A stretch of 64,000 bases of DNA from Selenomonadaceae bacterium UBA2897 (GCA_002350105.1 DEDT01000052.1:1-64000), one strand, 5' to 3'; positions 52,105-61,729 are shown, counted from the first letter of the stretch. Notes: generated by a model not told the origin, from the letters alone. Program-made: numbers and translations.

Positions 52105-52719
52105 TTACTGCACTGCTGCCGCCTCGGCGGCGAGACGGGCACGTTTCTTCGCCCGGTTCTCCTTGCGGCGCTGCTTGCGGATGGCCTTGCTGTAGCGCTC
52201 CTCCTCGGAGAAGATGCAGCCGCAGTAGGGCTGGCGGTAGAGCTCCAGCTCGTGGCTGATGTCGATGCCCGCCTGCCAGCCGGGGCGGAAGTCCTCGTAA
52301 TAGAAATCCACGCCATACTGCCGGGCGAATTTCTCCGCCGTGCGTTTCATGAGCTCGTGCTGCTGGTAGATGCTGTAGAAGAGCGTCGAGGTGAAAGCAT
52401 CATAGCCGTTTTCTCTGGCAAAGCGCGCGGTCTGCTCCAGCCGCCAGGTATAGCACATGGTGCAGCGGCCGTTCGGCATGGCCTCGGCGGGCAGGGCCAG
52501 CTTGAGGAAGTCGCGCAGACGGTAGTTCTCGTCCGTCTCGATGGCCATGCCCACTTTCTCCGCAAACTCCTTCGCGGTCTTCAGGCGCATCTCCCACTCC
52601 TTGTAGGGATGGATGTTCGGGTTGAAGAAATAGCCCGTGGGCTCGATGCCCTCCTCGCGCAGCTTCTTCACGGGGTAGCAGGAGCAGGGCCCGCAGCACA
52701 TATGCAGTAAAAGTTTCAT
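52105..52719 (-). CDS. queH: Epoxyqueuosine reductase QueH
   Basis: 204 residues of the former DUF208 family, which performs the last step of queuosine synthesis on tRNA without cobalamin. Cysteine motifs are HMCCGPCSCYP, GRCTMCYTWRLE and PYCGCIFSEEER (metal and FeS ligands). The start is the ATG at 52719 with GGAGG inside the ruvB end; the genes are 1 base apart. The order ruvB-queH-spoIID is common in clostridial relatives; queA and tgt are not present here. Confidence 0.95.
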   Translation of the reverse strand: MKLLLHMCCGPCSCYPVKKLREEGIEPTGYFFNPNIHPYKEWEMRLKTAKEFAEKVGMAIETDENYRLRDFLKLALPAEAMPNGRCTMCYTWRLEQTARFARENGYDAFTSTLFYSIYQQHELMKRTAEKFARQYGVDFYYEDFRPGWQAGIDISHELELYRQPYCGCIFSEEERYSKAIRKQRRKENRAKKRARLAAEAAAVQ

Positions 52720-52720
52720 G

Positions 52721-53746
52721 TCAATCCTCCGGATACGGGATGCCGAGGTGCTCGTAGGCCGCAGGCGTCGCGACGCGGCCGCGCGGCGTGCGGTTGATGA
52801 AGCCGAGCTGGATGAGGTACGGCTCATAGACATCCTCGATGGTATCACGTGACTCGCTGATGGCCGCCGCCAGCGTATCGAGGCCGACGGGGCCGCCCGC
52901 GAATTTCTTTATCATCGTCTCCAGCATGCGGCGGTCCGTACGGTCGAGGCCCGCCTTGTCGACCTCCAGCATCTGCAGGGCCTTGTCGGCGATCTTCGCC
53001 GTAATCATGCCGCTGCCCTCGATCTGCGCCACATCGCGCACGCGCTTCAGCAGGCGGTTCGCGATACGCGGCGTACCACGGCTGCGGCGCGCGATCTCGA
53101 GCGCCCCCTGATCCTCGATGTCGATCTTGAGGATCTCCGCCGCGCGCTTGATGATGTGCACGAGCGCGTCCGGCGTGTAGTACTCGAGGCGCGAGATGAT
53201 GCCGAAGCGATCCCTGAGCGGTGGCGCCAGCGAGCCGGCCTTCGTCGTCGCCCCGATGAGCGTGAAGGGCGCGATATCGAGGCGGATGGAGCGCGCGCTC
53301 GGCCCCTTACCGATGATGATATCGAGTGCGTAGTCCTCCATCGCGGAGTAGAGCACCTCCTCCACGCTGTGGGAGAGACGGTGAATCTCATCGATGAAGA
53401 GCACATCGTGCTCCTGCAGGTTCGTGAGCAACGCCGCGAGATCGCCCGAGCGCTCGATGGCCGGACCCGAGGTCTGGCGGAAGTTCACGCCGAGCTCGTT
53501 GGCGATGATGCCCGCCAGCGTCGTCTTGCCAAGGCCCGGCGGCCCGTAGAGCAGCACATGGTCGAGGGCCTCGCCGCGCGAGAGCGCCGCCTGAATCCAT
53601 ACGTTCAGGTTATCCTTGACCTTTTCCTGCCCGATATACTCACTGAATTTGCGTGGGCGCAGGCTGTACTGCCAGTCGTCCGCCTGCTGCTGATCCATGG
53701 ATACGATGCGGCTCTCGTCGAAATCGTCCATCTGGAAATCTTCCAA
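52721..53746 (-). CDS. ruvB: Holliday junction branch migration helicase RuvB
   Basis: 341-residue AAA+ motor with YIGQEKVKDNL, Walker A GPPGLGKTTLAG, Walker B VLFIDEIHRLSHSVEE, sensor 1 LIGATTKAG and the C-terminal winged helix INRTPRGRVATPAAYEH. The start is TTG at 53746 with AGGAGG upstream. Confidence 0.97.
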   Translation of the reverse strand: MEDFQMDDFDESRIVSMDQQQADDWQYSLRPRKFSEYIGQEKVKDNLNVWIQAALSRGEALDHVLLYGPPGLGKTTLAGIIANELGVNFRQTSGPAIERSGDLAALLTNLQEHDVLFIDEIHRLSHSVEEVLYSAMEDYALDIIIGKGPSARSIRLDIAPFTLIGATTKAGSLAPPLRDRFGIISRLEYYTPDALVHIIKRAAEILKIDIEDQGALEIARRSRGTPRIANRLLKRVRDVAQIEGSGMITAKIADKALQMLEVDKAGLDRTDRRMLETMIKKFAGGPVGLDTLAAAISESRDTIEDVYEPYLIQLGFINRTPRGRVATPAAYEHLGIPYPED

Positions 53747-53775
53747 AATTCTGCCTCCTTTCTATGTCGAACGTA

Positions 53776-54378
53776 TCAGAACTTGCTCAGCTGCTTCAGC
53801 GCGAACTTGATGGCCTCCTCAGTCGTCTTGCAGCCCGTGGCCTTGCGCAGGACCGGCGTAATCTCCTGTTCTGCGTAGCCGAGGGCCTGCAGCGCGGCCT
53901 GGGCCTCGCTGATGATGTCGTCGCCCACCGTGCCCTCCGTCTCGAGGAAGAGCTCTTCGTCCGCTGGCGTCGTATGGGCGAAGGAGAGCTTATCCTTCAG
54001 CTCGAGAATCAGGCGCTCCGCCGACTTCTTGCCGATGCCCGGCAGCTTCGTGAGCACGCTCGTCTGCTTGTTCTGGATGGCCTGACAGAGACTCGCCACC
54101 GTGATGGACGAGAGCATGCCCAGCGCCACCTTGGGCCCGATGCCCGAGACACTGATGAGCTGCTGGAAGAGCGCGTACTCCTCCTCCGTCGCAAAGCCGT
54201 AGAGCGTGATATCGTCCTCGCGCACGCTCATGTGCGTGAAGAGCAGCGCCTGCTCGTGCAGATGCAGCTGCCGCCGCGTACTGTCGGCGATATAGACGCG
54301 ATAGCCCACGCCCTGCACATCCAGCAGCACACAGTCCGTATAGAGATACGCGACCTCGCCGCGCAAAAAACCAATCAT
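53776..54378 (-). CDS. ruvA: Holliday junction DNA helicase subunit RuvA
   Basis: 200 residues: N-terminal OB fold (MIGFLRGEVAYLYTDCVLLD), two helix-hairpin-helix motifs (VSGIGPKVALGML, LPGIGKKSAERLI) and a C-terminal RuvB-contact domain (EAQAALQALGY). The ATG at 54378 uses GGAGG at the end of ruvC; the gap is 2 bases. Confidence 0.97.
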   Translation of the reverse strand: MIGFLRGEVAYLYTDCVLLDVQGVGYRVYIADSTRRQLHLHEQALLFTHMSVREDDITLYGFATEEEYALFQQLISVSGIGPKVALGMLSSITVASLCQAIQNKQTSVLTKLPGIGKKSAERLILELKDKLSFAHTTPADEELFLETEGTVGDDIISEAQAALQALGYAEQEITPVLRKATGCKTTEEAIKFALKQLSKF

Positions 54379-54380
54379 AG

Positions 54381-54869
54381 CTAATTCCTCCAGCGCAAAC
54401 TTTCCAGGCAATGCGTCGTGCAGATGGCACAGGCCAGCGCATCCGCCGTATCATCCGGCTTCGGCGGCTTCGGCAGGTGCAGGATCTTCGTGACCATGTA
54501 GATGACCTGCTGCTTCGTGGCCTTGCCGTAGCCCGTGACATCCTGCTTGATCTGCATCGGCGTGCGCTCCACGATGCGCAGGTTATTCTTCGCCGCCGCC
54601 AGCAGCACGACGCCGCGCGCCTGGCCGACCGGAATGGCTGTCGTCACGTTGCGGTTGAAGAACAGTTTCTCGATGCCCATGACATCCGGCTGGTACTTCC
54701 TGATCATCGCGTCCAGCTCATCGTAGATTTTCATGAGCCGGTCCTCCATGCGCATCTCCGGCACCGTGATGATGGAGCCGTAGGCATGCGGCACGAGCCG
54801 GCTGCCCTGGGTCTCTACAAAGCCGAAGCCGCAGATGGCCGTACCCGGATCTATCCCTAATGCTAACAT
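54381..54869 (-). CDS. ruvC: Holliday junction resolvase RuvC
   Basis: 162-residue RNase H-fold nuclease; acidic residues in LGIDPGTAICGFG, GIEKLFF and PDDTADALACAICT form the metal site. First of ruvC-ruvA-ruvB-queH. It starts with ATG at 54869. Confidence 0.97.
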   Translation of the reverse strand: MLALGIDPGTAICGFGFVETQGSRLVPHAYGSIITVPEMRMEDRLMKIYDELDAMIRKYQPDVMGIEKLFFNRNVTTAIPVGQARGVVLLAAAKNNLRIVERTPMQIKQDVTGYGKATKQQVIYMVTKILHLPKPPKPDDTADALACAICTTHCLESLRWRN

Positions 54870-54909
54870 AAAACCTCTTGCTAAACCACCCGTATCTATC
54901 CATAACTAC

Positions 54910-54941
54910 GAAAAAGGAGCCCACTTGCCTGGGCCCCTTTC
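54910..54941 (-). terminator. Terminator after yebC
   Basis: Minus strand: AAAGGGGCCCA / TGGGCTCCTTTTT with one bulge, then T-run. Confidence 0.8.
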
Positions 54942-54962
54942 CCTCTAGCTTACAACAAGGGA

Positions 54963-55697
54963 TTACTCCTCGTCGTCCATTTCGTAGTTGCTGTAGACGT
55001 TCTGAATGTCGTCGTTCTCTTCCAGCTCGTCGATGAGGTTCTGCATCTTCTCGGCGTCTTTGCCACTGATGTGCACGTAGTTCTCCGGCACCATCGTAAT
55101 CTCGGCCGAAGCCGTCTCGATGCCCTTCTCGCCCAGAGCCTGTTCGATCGCATCATAGGCATCCGGCTCCGCCGTAATCTCGAAAGCCTCATCCTCGGAC
55201 TTCATGTCGTCCGCACCCGCATCGAGCACGATCTCCATGAGCGCATCCTCATCGTCGAAAACTTCCTTATCCACGACGAAGACGGCCTTTTTCTGGAACA
55301 TCCAGGACACGCAGCCATCCTGACCGAGGTTGCCGCCATGCTTGGAGAACAGGTGGCGCACATCGGCAGCCGTGCGGTTGCGGTTATCCGTGAGGATGTC
55401 GAGCATGACCGCCGTGCCGGCCGGGCCATAGCCCTCGTACGTCAGCTCCTCGTAGTTGCCACCCTCCGTGTTGCCGAGGCCCTTCTCGATGGCACGCTTG
55501 ATATTATCCTTCGGGATGTTGTTAGACTTTGCTTTGGACAAGGCCAGCTTCAGGCGCATGTTGCCCGTCGGGTCTGCGCCGCCCATGCGTACGGCGATGG
55601 TGATCTCACGGCCGATCTTCGTGGTGATCTTGCCACGGATGGCATCATTCGCACCCTTCTTGCGTTTGATATTGGCCCATTTAGAATGTCCTGACAT
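54963..55697 (-). CDS. yebC: YebC/PmpR family protein
   Basis: 244 residues with the family start SGHSKWANIKRKKGANDAIRGK, DNIKRAIEKGLG, YEGYGPAGTAVMLD and VSWMFQKK. Members have been described as transcription regulators and as translation factors that ease proline stalls. Usual neighbour of ruvC. A promoter lies in the tyrS end. Confidence 0.95.
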   Translation of the reverse strand: MSGHSKWANIKRKKGANDAIRGKITTKIGREITIAVRMGGADPTGNMRLKLALSKAKSNNIPKDNIKRAIEKGLGNTEGGNYEELTYEGYGPAGTAVMLDILTDNRNRTAADVRHLFSKHGGNLGQDGCVSWMFQKKAVFVVDKEVFDDEDALMEIVLDAGADDMKSEDEAFEITAEPDAYDAIEQALGEKGIETASAEITMVPENYVHISGKDAEKMQNLIDELEENDDIQNVYSNYEMDDEE

Positions 55698-55760
55698 GTA
55701 GAACGACTCTCCTTCTCTATACCGCCGGGGCGGCTGAAATTTCTTTGCGTTAACTTTTTA

Positions 55761-55789
55761 AGTATACTACGATTGGCCTTTTACTGCAA
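55761..55789 (-). promoter_or_regulatory. Promoter for yebC
   Basis: Minus strand: TTGCAG (55784-55789, inside the tyrS end), 17-base spacer, TATACT (55761-55766). Confidence 0.7.
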
Positions 55790-56989
55790 GAGCTTGAAGT
55801 ATTTCTTCTTGCCCTTCTTCACCATGGCACTGCCATCCGTGAAGTCGCTCTCCTGCAGCACGTATTCCGCATCCCCGACCCTGGCGTCGTTGAGGGAAAG
55901 GCCGTTCTGCTTGATGAGGCGGCGGCCCTCACCCTTCGATGCGAAGACCTTGCCCGCCGTGAGTACGTCAAGCAGCTTTTGGCCGGCTGCCGCCTGAATC
56001 TCCGGGATGTTCTCGGCCTGGCCTGCACCGCCGAAGAGGGCCTCCGCGGCTTTCTTCGCCTTATTGGCCTCCTCCTCGCCGTGCACGATCTTCGTGACCT
56101 CATAGGCGAGCACTGTCTTGGCCTCGTTGATCTTCGAGCCCTCGAGGCTCGCGAGCTCATGCACCTGCTCCATGGGCAGGAAGGTCAGCAGCGCGAGGCA
56201 CTTCTCCACGTCAGCATCGTCGACGTTGCGCCAATACTGATAGAACTCGTACGGCGACGTCTTGTTCGCATCGAGCCAGAGCGCGCCGCCCGCCGTCTTG
56301 CCCATCTTCTTGCCATCGCTCTTCGTGAGCAGACGGTTCGTGAGGCCGTAGACCTGCACGTTCTGCTTGCGGCGGTTCAGCTCGACGCCTGCGATGATGT
56401 TCGACCACTGGTCATCGCCACCCATCTGCAGCTTGCAGCCGTAGCGGCGGTTCAGCTCGAGGAAGTCGTAGGCCTGCATCGTCATGTAATTGAACTCGAG
56501 GAACGTGAGGCCCTTCTCCCAGCGCGTCTTGTAGGCATCGGCCGCGAGCATGCGGTTGACCGTAAAGCAGGCGCCGACCTCACGCAGGTAGTCGATGTAG
56601 TTCAGCTTGCGCAGCCAGTCCGCATTGTTGACCATGAGCGCCTTGCCATCGGAAAAATCAATGAAGCGAGCAATCTGCTTTTTAAAGCAGTTGCAATTGT
56701 GCTCGATCTGCTCGTCCGTCAGCATCCTGCGCATGTCACTGCGCCCGGATGGATCGCCGACCGTGCCCGTGCCGCCGCCGACGAGGGCAATGGGGCGATG
56801 GCCCGCCCGCTGCAGATGCGCCATGGCCATGAGGGCGATGAAGTGACCGGCATGCAGGCTGTCCGCCGTCGGGTCAAAACCGATGTAGAACGTGACTTTC
56901 TCCTTGTCCAGGAGCTCGCGCAGCTCCTGCTCATTCGTGCACTGCGCGATGTAGCCGCGCTCTTTCAGGGTATCCAATACGTTTGCCAA
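55781..56989 (-). CDS. tyrS: Tyrosyl-tRNA synthetase
   Basis: 402-residue class I synthetase with the HIGH-type HAGHFIAL, GGDDQWSNIIAG, the KMSKS-type KMGKTAGG and a C-terminal S4 RNA-binding domain (GRRLIKQNGLSLND). TTG start at 56989 with GGAG upstream. No T-box leader fits in the 77-base gap to the previous gene. Confidence 0.97.
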   Translation of the reverse strand: MANVLDTLKERGYIAQCTNEQELRELLDKEKVTFYIGFDPTADSLHAGHFIALMAMAHLQRAGHRPIALVGGGTGTVGDPSGRSDMRRMLTDEQIEHNCNCFKKQIARFIDFSDGKALMVNNADWLRKLNYIDYLREVGACFTVNRMLAADAYKTRWEKGLTFLEFNYMTMQAYDFLELNRRYGCKLQMGGDDQWSNIIAGVELNRRKQNVQVYGLTNRLLTKSDGKKMGKTAGGALWLDANKTSPYEFYQYWRNVDDADVEKCLALLTFLPMEQVHELASLEGSKINEAKTVLAYEVTKIVHGEEEANKAKKAAEALFGGAGQAENIPEIQAAAGQKLLDVLTAGKVFASKGEGRRLIKQNGLSLNDARVGDAEYVLQESDFTDGSAMVKKGKKKYFKLLQ

Positions 56990-57019
56990 AGGAATCGCTC
57001 CATTTCTCTATCTTCTGGG

Positions 57020-57037
57020 AAAACCGCACGCTGCGGG
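57020..57037 (-). terminator. Short terminator after the PBP gene
   Basis: Minus strand: CCGCA GCG TGCGG followed by TTTT. Confidence 0.5.
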
Positions 57038-57066
57038 ATAGGATTTACTCTTTATTGCTTCATGAC

Positions 57067-59175
57067 TCAGCGGCCCTTGCCGACGTCATCGCCGGGCTCA
57101 GGGGCTGCCGGTGCCGGGGCAGCCGGCTGGCCCGGAGCCGCTGGCTGCTGATTGCCACCGGCTGCGCCCGCCGGTGCCTGTTTGTTATCCTTCTTGTCGG
57201 ATTTCTGGTTATCGGCCTTCGTATCCGCCTTCGTTTCCGATTTGGACTTCAGGCCGGACTCACCGCCGCTGCGGTTCGGATTGCGGCGCGCCGCTGTCGA
57301 GCCGTCGAAGTTCTTCGGCGCTGTGCCGGACAGAGCCTGCGTCATGAAGGCCTTCCAGATCTTCGCAGGCAGCTGGCCGCCCATCATGCCACCGAGGCTC
57401 GTGTTGTCATCGTTACCGATCCAGACACCGGCCACGAGATCCGGCGTATAGCCGACGAACCAGGCGTTGCGGTAGTCATCCGTCGTACCGGTCTTGCCGG
57501 CTGCCGGACGGTCGAGCCGCGCATTGTAGCCCGTGCCATGCTCGATAACACCCTCCAGCATGCTGGTGAGCTGTGCGGCGCTGCTCTCGCTGATGACCTT
57601 CGTGGGGTCAGCCTTGGCCTGCTTGATAACCTTGCCGTTGCGGTCCACGACCTTGATGACGGCCGTGGCCGGCATGTGCATACCCTTGTTGGCGAAGGAA
57701 CCGTAGGCACTCACGAGCTCCAGCGGCGAAACGCCCTTCGTGAGGCCGCCGATGGCCGTAGCCAGATGGCGGTCGTTGTGCGGCCCCTCCTTGACGAGGC
57801 TCGTGATACCAGCCCGCTCTGCGTAATAGATGACCTTGTCGATGCCGACATCCTTCGCGAGCTTGATGGTCGGCACGTTGTAGGAATGCTTGGCCGTGTC
57901 GCGCATCGTGACGCTGCCGTGCCAGCTCATGTCGTCATTCATCGGTTTCCAGCCATCGATATCGATAGGACTGTCCTCGATGACGGAATCCGGCGTGTAC
58001 TTGTTCTCCAGCGCCGTCGCGAAGACGAAGGGCTTGAAAGCCGAGCCCGGCTGGCGCTCCGCCATCGAGGCGCGGTTGAACTGGTCCGTGCCGCGGCCGC
58101 CCACCATGGCCTTGATGTAGCCCGTCTGCGGGTCGATGGCCACGAGCGCGCCCTGCGGCTGCTGGATGCCCTTGCCGTCCTTGCGCACGTTGGGCAGCTG
58201 CTGCATGGCCTTCTCAGCAGCCTCCTGCATATTCATATCGATGGTCGTGTAGATCTGCAGGCCCTCTTTGTAGACGGCGTCTGCACCCAGCTCATCGATG
58301 AGCTGCTGCGTCACGTAGTCGATGAAGTACGAGGCCGCCTGATGCTCCTGCGTCTTCGGCTTCGGCTTCACGAGCTGCAGCGGCTCCTTCTTCACCTTCG
58401 TGGCTGTGGCGCTGTTGATATAGCCGTACTTCGCCATCTGATCGAGCACGGTCGCCTTGCGCTCCGTGGCCGCCTGCAGGTTGTTCGTCGGCGAGTAGTA
58501 GTTCGGGCTCTTCGGGATGCCCGCGAGCATCGCGCACTCGTTGAGCGTGAGGTCCTCGACATTCTTGCCGAAGTACGTCTGCGCCGCCGCCTGCACGCCG
58601 TAGGCACCCTGACCGAAGTAAATCTGGTTCAGGTACATCTCGAGGATTTCCTGCTTCGTGTACTGACGCTCCAGCTGCAGAGCCAGGAATACCTCCTGGA
58701 TCTTGCGCTTCAGCGTGCGATCCTGCGTCAAATAGGCATTCTTCGCCAGCTGCTGCGTGATGGTCGAGCCGCCTTCGGTGACGGTACGGCCCCGCAGGTT
58801 GGCCCAGGCCGCGCGCAGGATACCGCGCGGGTCAATGCCCATATGATCGTAGAAGCGATTATCCTCGACAGCCACGAATGCATTCTGCAGATCCTTCGGG
58901 ATCTGGGCGATCTTGACCGGCTTGCGGTTCTCATCCGCATGCACATTCGCGATCTCGTTGCCGTTACAATCGTAGATGACCGAGGTCGCGGGCGGCCGGA
59001 TATCATTGGCGATATCCGGCTTCGTATTCATGCTGGCCGTGAGAAAGCCGCAACCGATGCCCACGAACATCACGAGCACGATAATGAAAAAGCCAAGCAC
59101 AATCCGCGAGCCCGTGCTGCCACCGCTCTTGCGCGGCGCACGTCTGCCCTGGCCGGCATTGGTCCGTTTATCCAT
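57067..59175 (-). CDS. Class A penicillin-binding protein (PBP1A type)
   Basis: 702 residues from the ATG at 59175 (AAGGAGG upstream). After a short basic cytoplasmic part there is one helix (about 24-48), then a GT51 glycosyltransferase with AVEDNRFYDHMGID and EGGSTITQQLAKNAYL, then a transpeptidase with SxxK in PGSAFKPF, SxN in HSYNVP and KTG in GKTGTTDD. The tail after about 630 is Pro/Ala/Lys-rich and disordered. It polymerises and crosslinks peptidoglycan outside the membrane. Confidence 0.95.
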   Translation of the reverse strand: MDKRTNAGQGRRAPRKSGGSTGSRIVLGFFIIVLVMFVGIGCGFLTASMNTKPDIANDIRPPATSVIYDCNGNEIANVHADENRKPVKIAQIPKDLQNAFVAVEDNRFYDHMGIDPRGILRAAWANLRGRTVTEGGSTITQQLAKNAYLTQDRTLKRKIQEVFLALQLERQYTKQEILEMYLNQIYFGQGAYGVQAAAQTYFGKNVEDLTLNECAMLAGIPKSPNYYSPTNNLQAATERKATVLDQMAKYGYINSATATKVKKEPLQLVKPKPKTQEHQAASYFIDYVTQQLIDELGADAVYKEGLQIYTTIDMNMQEAAEKAMQQLPNVRKDGKGIQQPQGALVAIDPQTGYIKAMVGGRGTDQFNRASMAERQPGSAFKPFVFATALENKYTPDSVIEDSPIDIDGWKPMNDDMSWHGSVTMRDTAKHSYNVPTIKLAKDVGIDKVIYYAERAGITSLVKEGPHNDRHLATAIGGLTKGVSPLELVSAYGSFANKGMHMPATAVIKVVDRNGKVIKQAKADPTKVISESSAAQLTSMLEGVIEHGTGYNARLDRPAAGKTGTTDDYRNAWFVGYTPDLVAGVWIGNDDNTSLGGMMGGQLPAKIWKAFMTQALSGTAPKNFDGSTAARRNPNRSGGESGLKSKSETKADTKADNQKSDKKDNKQAPAGAAGGNQQPAAPGQPAAPAPAAPEPGDDVGKGR

Positions 59176-59213
59176 GAACTGCCTCCTTGGGTGTAATTTC
59201 CACATTCTTTCCT

Positions 59214-59222
59214 ATTGTAGCA
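59214..59222 (-). promoter_or_regulatory. Extended -10 promoter for the PBP gene
   Basis: Minus strand: TGCTACAAT, an extended -10, in the 85-base gap after mutS2; the -35 is weak. Confidence 0.45.
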
Positions 59223-59260
59223 CGAATCGGCACGTATGCCCACCCATTCAGGCCATAATA

Positions 59261-61636
59261 TTATTTCAAATTGACCACCGTGGCACCGGCACCGCCCTCC
59301 GTGATATCGGCAAAAGCGAAATCCTTCACGTTGCGGTGCGTACGCAGCCAGGCATGCACGCCCTTGCGCAACGAACCCGTGCCCTTGCCATGGATGATGA
59401 GCACCTGCGAGAGGCCCGCGATCACGGCATCGTCGATGAACTTGCCGAGCACGGACTCCGCCTCGTTGACCATGAGTCCGCGGATATCGATTTCGCGCCG
59501 CGCCTGTGCCGTCTTCTGCAGGTAGGTGCCCGACTGGCGGTTGTGATTCGTCTGTCCCGGCACCTTGTGTTCCTTCTGTGCGTGGGCGATAAAGGTGCAA
59601 TCCTTCGCCTTGACCGTCGTGCGCAGGCTGCCGAGCTGCACCTCCAGCTCCTTGCCGGAAATGCCGATGAGCGTGCCCTTCTGATCGAGCTTCTTGACGT
59701 AAAGCGTATCGCCAGGCTGCAGCTCCCTGAGCTTCACCGCCTTGCCGACGCCCTTCTGCGCCATGATGCCCGGCTGAGCCTTGGCAAAGGCGTCGTTCAG
59801 CTTCTGCCGCGCCTCCTGCATCGCCTGCTGGCGCTTCTTGATGCCCTGGTCGTGGAACTGCTCCTTGAGCTTCGCGATGATCTCCTCGGACTCGCGGCGC
59901 GTGCGGCGCACCATGGCCGCGCTCTGCTCGCGCGCCTTGCGGATGAGCTCACCCTTGCGCTGGTCGAGGTCGTGGCGGGTCTTCTCCACCCTGGCCTCCA
60001 GCTGCTGCACGCGCAGCTGCCGCTCGAGAATGTCGGCGTTTCTTTGCTCGTACATCATCTTCTGCTGTTCCAGCTCGTTTAGCACGTGCTCGAACTGCGC
60101 ATGGTCGGCCTCCACGAGCTGCTTCGCGCGCAGGATCATGCTCTCCGGCAGGCCGAGGCGCTGGCTGATGGCGAAGGCGTTGCTCGCGCCGGGGATGCCA
60201 ATGAGCAGGCGGTACGTCGGCCGCAGCGTCTGCACGTCAAACTCCACGCAGGCATTCTGCACGCCATCGCGGCTGTAGGCAAAAGTCTTGAGCTCCGAGT
60301 AATGCGTCGTGACCATCACGGAGGCGCGCACCGCGAGCAGCTTCTCGAGGATGGCCATGGCCAGCGCCGCGCCTTCCTCCGGATCCGTGCCCGCGCCGAG
60401 CTCATCGAGCAGCAGCAGATCCCCCTGATCGACTTTCTGCAGGATATGCACGATATGCGTCATGTGTGCTGAGAAGGTCGAGAGGCTCTGCTCGATGCTC
60501 TGCTCGTCGCCGATGTCCGCATAGATATTGTCGTAGACGGCGATCTCCGAATCGTAGGCGCAGGGCAGATAGCAGCCCGACTGCGCCATGAGCACCATGA
60601 GGCCCAGCGTCTTCATGCTGACCGTCTTGCCGCCCGTATTCGGGCCCGTGACCAGCAGCATGCGGCAGTCGCCGCCCAGCTCGATGTCGATGGGCACGAC
60701 CTGCTCCTTCGCGATGAGCGGATGGCGCGCCGCCACGAGATGCGTGCGTCCCTCGTGATTCAGCGTCGGCCGCACCGCATCCATATCGCGCGCGAGCTTC
60801 GCCTTGGCAAAGGTAAAATCGATGGCCGCGAGGATGTCGCTGTTCGCGGTGAGCGGCCCACGTTCCCTGTCCACCTTGTGCGTGAGCTCGCGCAGGATGC
60901 GCTGTACCTCCTGCTGCTCCGCGAGGGCCAGCTGTTTCACGTCGTTGTTGAGCTCCACGACCTCCAGCGGCTCGATGTAGAGTGTCGAGCCCGTAGCCGA
61001 GCGGTCGTGCACGAGGCCGGGGAAGCTGTGGCGGTACTCCGCCTTGACCGGGATGACGTAGCGGTCATCGCGCATGGTGACGATGGCTTCCTGAAAGTAT
61101 TTCTGGTTATCATTGTTGTGCAGGATCGCGCCGACGCGCTCCTTGATGCGCGCCTGCGAACCGCGCAGCTCCGTGCGGATACGCCTGAGCTCCACACTGG
61201 CCGTATCGCGCAGATTGCCGTGGTCGTCGATGGCGTTGTCCAATTCGCGCTCCAGCTGGCCGAGAATCTCCAGATTATGTGCCCAGCCCTTGAGAATCGG
61301 CGTCTCCTGCTCGAGATCGCGGAAGAAATACTTGACGTTGCGCATGGCGTAGAGCGTGCTCATGAGCTCCGTGAACTCCGCGAGATCGAGCACCGCGCCT
61401 TTCTTCGCCTTCTGCAGGAAGGGGCGGATATCGCGGATGCCGCCGAGGGGCGGTGCCGTCAGCTGATAGATAGTGACGGCCTCTTCGGTCTCCCGCATGC
61501 GCTCGCAGACCTCGTCGTAGTCGGCGCCCGGCTGCAGCTTCGCGGCCAGGTCCTTGCCCGGCATGGAGCTGGCCCTCTCCACCAGCATCTGCCGGATTTT
61601 CTCATATTCCAGTACCTTAAAGGCATTTTGTTCCAT
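59261..61636 (-). CDS. mutS2: Endonuclease MutS2
   Basis: 791 residues. Core and lever domains lead to a MutS ATPase with Walker A GPNTGGKTVSMK and Walker B LLLLDELGAGTDPEEGAAL, a long charged coiled coil (about 510-620), a KOW-like stretch and a C-terminal Smr nuclease (IDIRGLMVNEAE, LIIHGKGTGSLRKGV). It lacks the mismatch domain of MutS. Known roles are suppression of recombination and splitting of collided ribosomes. Confidence 0.96.
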   Translation of the reverse strand: MEQNAFKVLEYEKIRQMLVERASSMPGKDLAAKLQPGADYDEVCERMRETEEAVTIYQLTAPPLGGIRDIRPFLQKAKKGAVLDLAEFTELMSTLYAMRNVKYFFRDLEQETPILKGWAHNLEILGQLERELDNAIDDHGNLRDTASVELRRIRTELRGSQARIKERVGAILHNNDNQKYFQEAIVTMRDDRYVIPVKAEYRHSFPGLVHDRSATGSTLYIEPLEVVELNNDVKQLALAEQQEVQRILRELTHKVDRERGPLTANSDILAAIDFTFAKAKLARDMDAVRPTLNHEGRTHLVAARHPLIAKEQVVPIDIELGGDCRMLLVTGPNTGGKTVSMKTLGLMVLMAQSGCYLPCAYDSEIAVYDNIYADIGDEQSIEQSLSTFSAHMTHIVHILQKVDQGDLLLLDELGAGTDPEEGAALAMAILEKLLAVRASVMVTTHYSELKTFAYSRDGVQNACVEFDVQTLRPTYRLLIGIPGASNAFAISQRLGLPESMILRAKQLVEADHAQFEHVLNELEQQKMMYEQRNADILERQLRVQQLEARVEKTRHDLDQRKGELIRKAREQSAAMVRRTRRESEEIIAKLKEQFHDQGIKKRQQAMQEARQKLNDAFAKAQPGIMAQKGVGKAVKLRELQPGDTLYVKKLDQKGTLIGISGKELEVQLGSLRTTVKAKDCTFIAHAQKEHKVPGQTNHNRQSGTYLQKTAQARREIDIRGLMVNEAESVLGKFIDDAVIAGLSQVLIIHGKGTGSLRKGVHAWLRTHRNVKDFAFADITEGGAGATVVNLK

Positions 61637-61664
61637 GGATTGATGATTCCTTTTCCGATATAGT

Positions 61665-61691
61665 AAAAGTCATAGTATCATACTATGACCC
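61665..61691 (-). terminator. AT-rich terminator or operator palindrome after the U32 gene
   Basis: GTCATAGTA-TCA-TACTATGAC at 61669-61689 is a perfect 9-bp inverted repeat; on the minus strand TTTTAC follows. It lies 40 bases past the U32 stop and 33 bases before mutS2, so it could instead be an operator for mutS2. Confidence 0.5.
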
Positions 61692-61729
61692 TTAAACGTA
61701 AAAAAACTGAAAACACACGTTACCGCGCA

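Noticed and set aside
56990..57066. T-box leader before tyrS
   Set aside because: The gap is only 77 bases and has no specifier loop or T-box motif.
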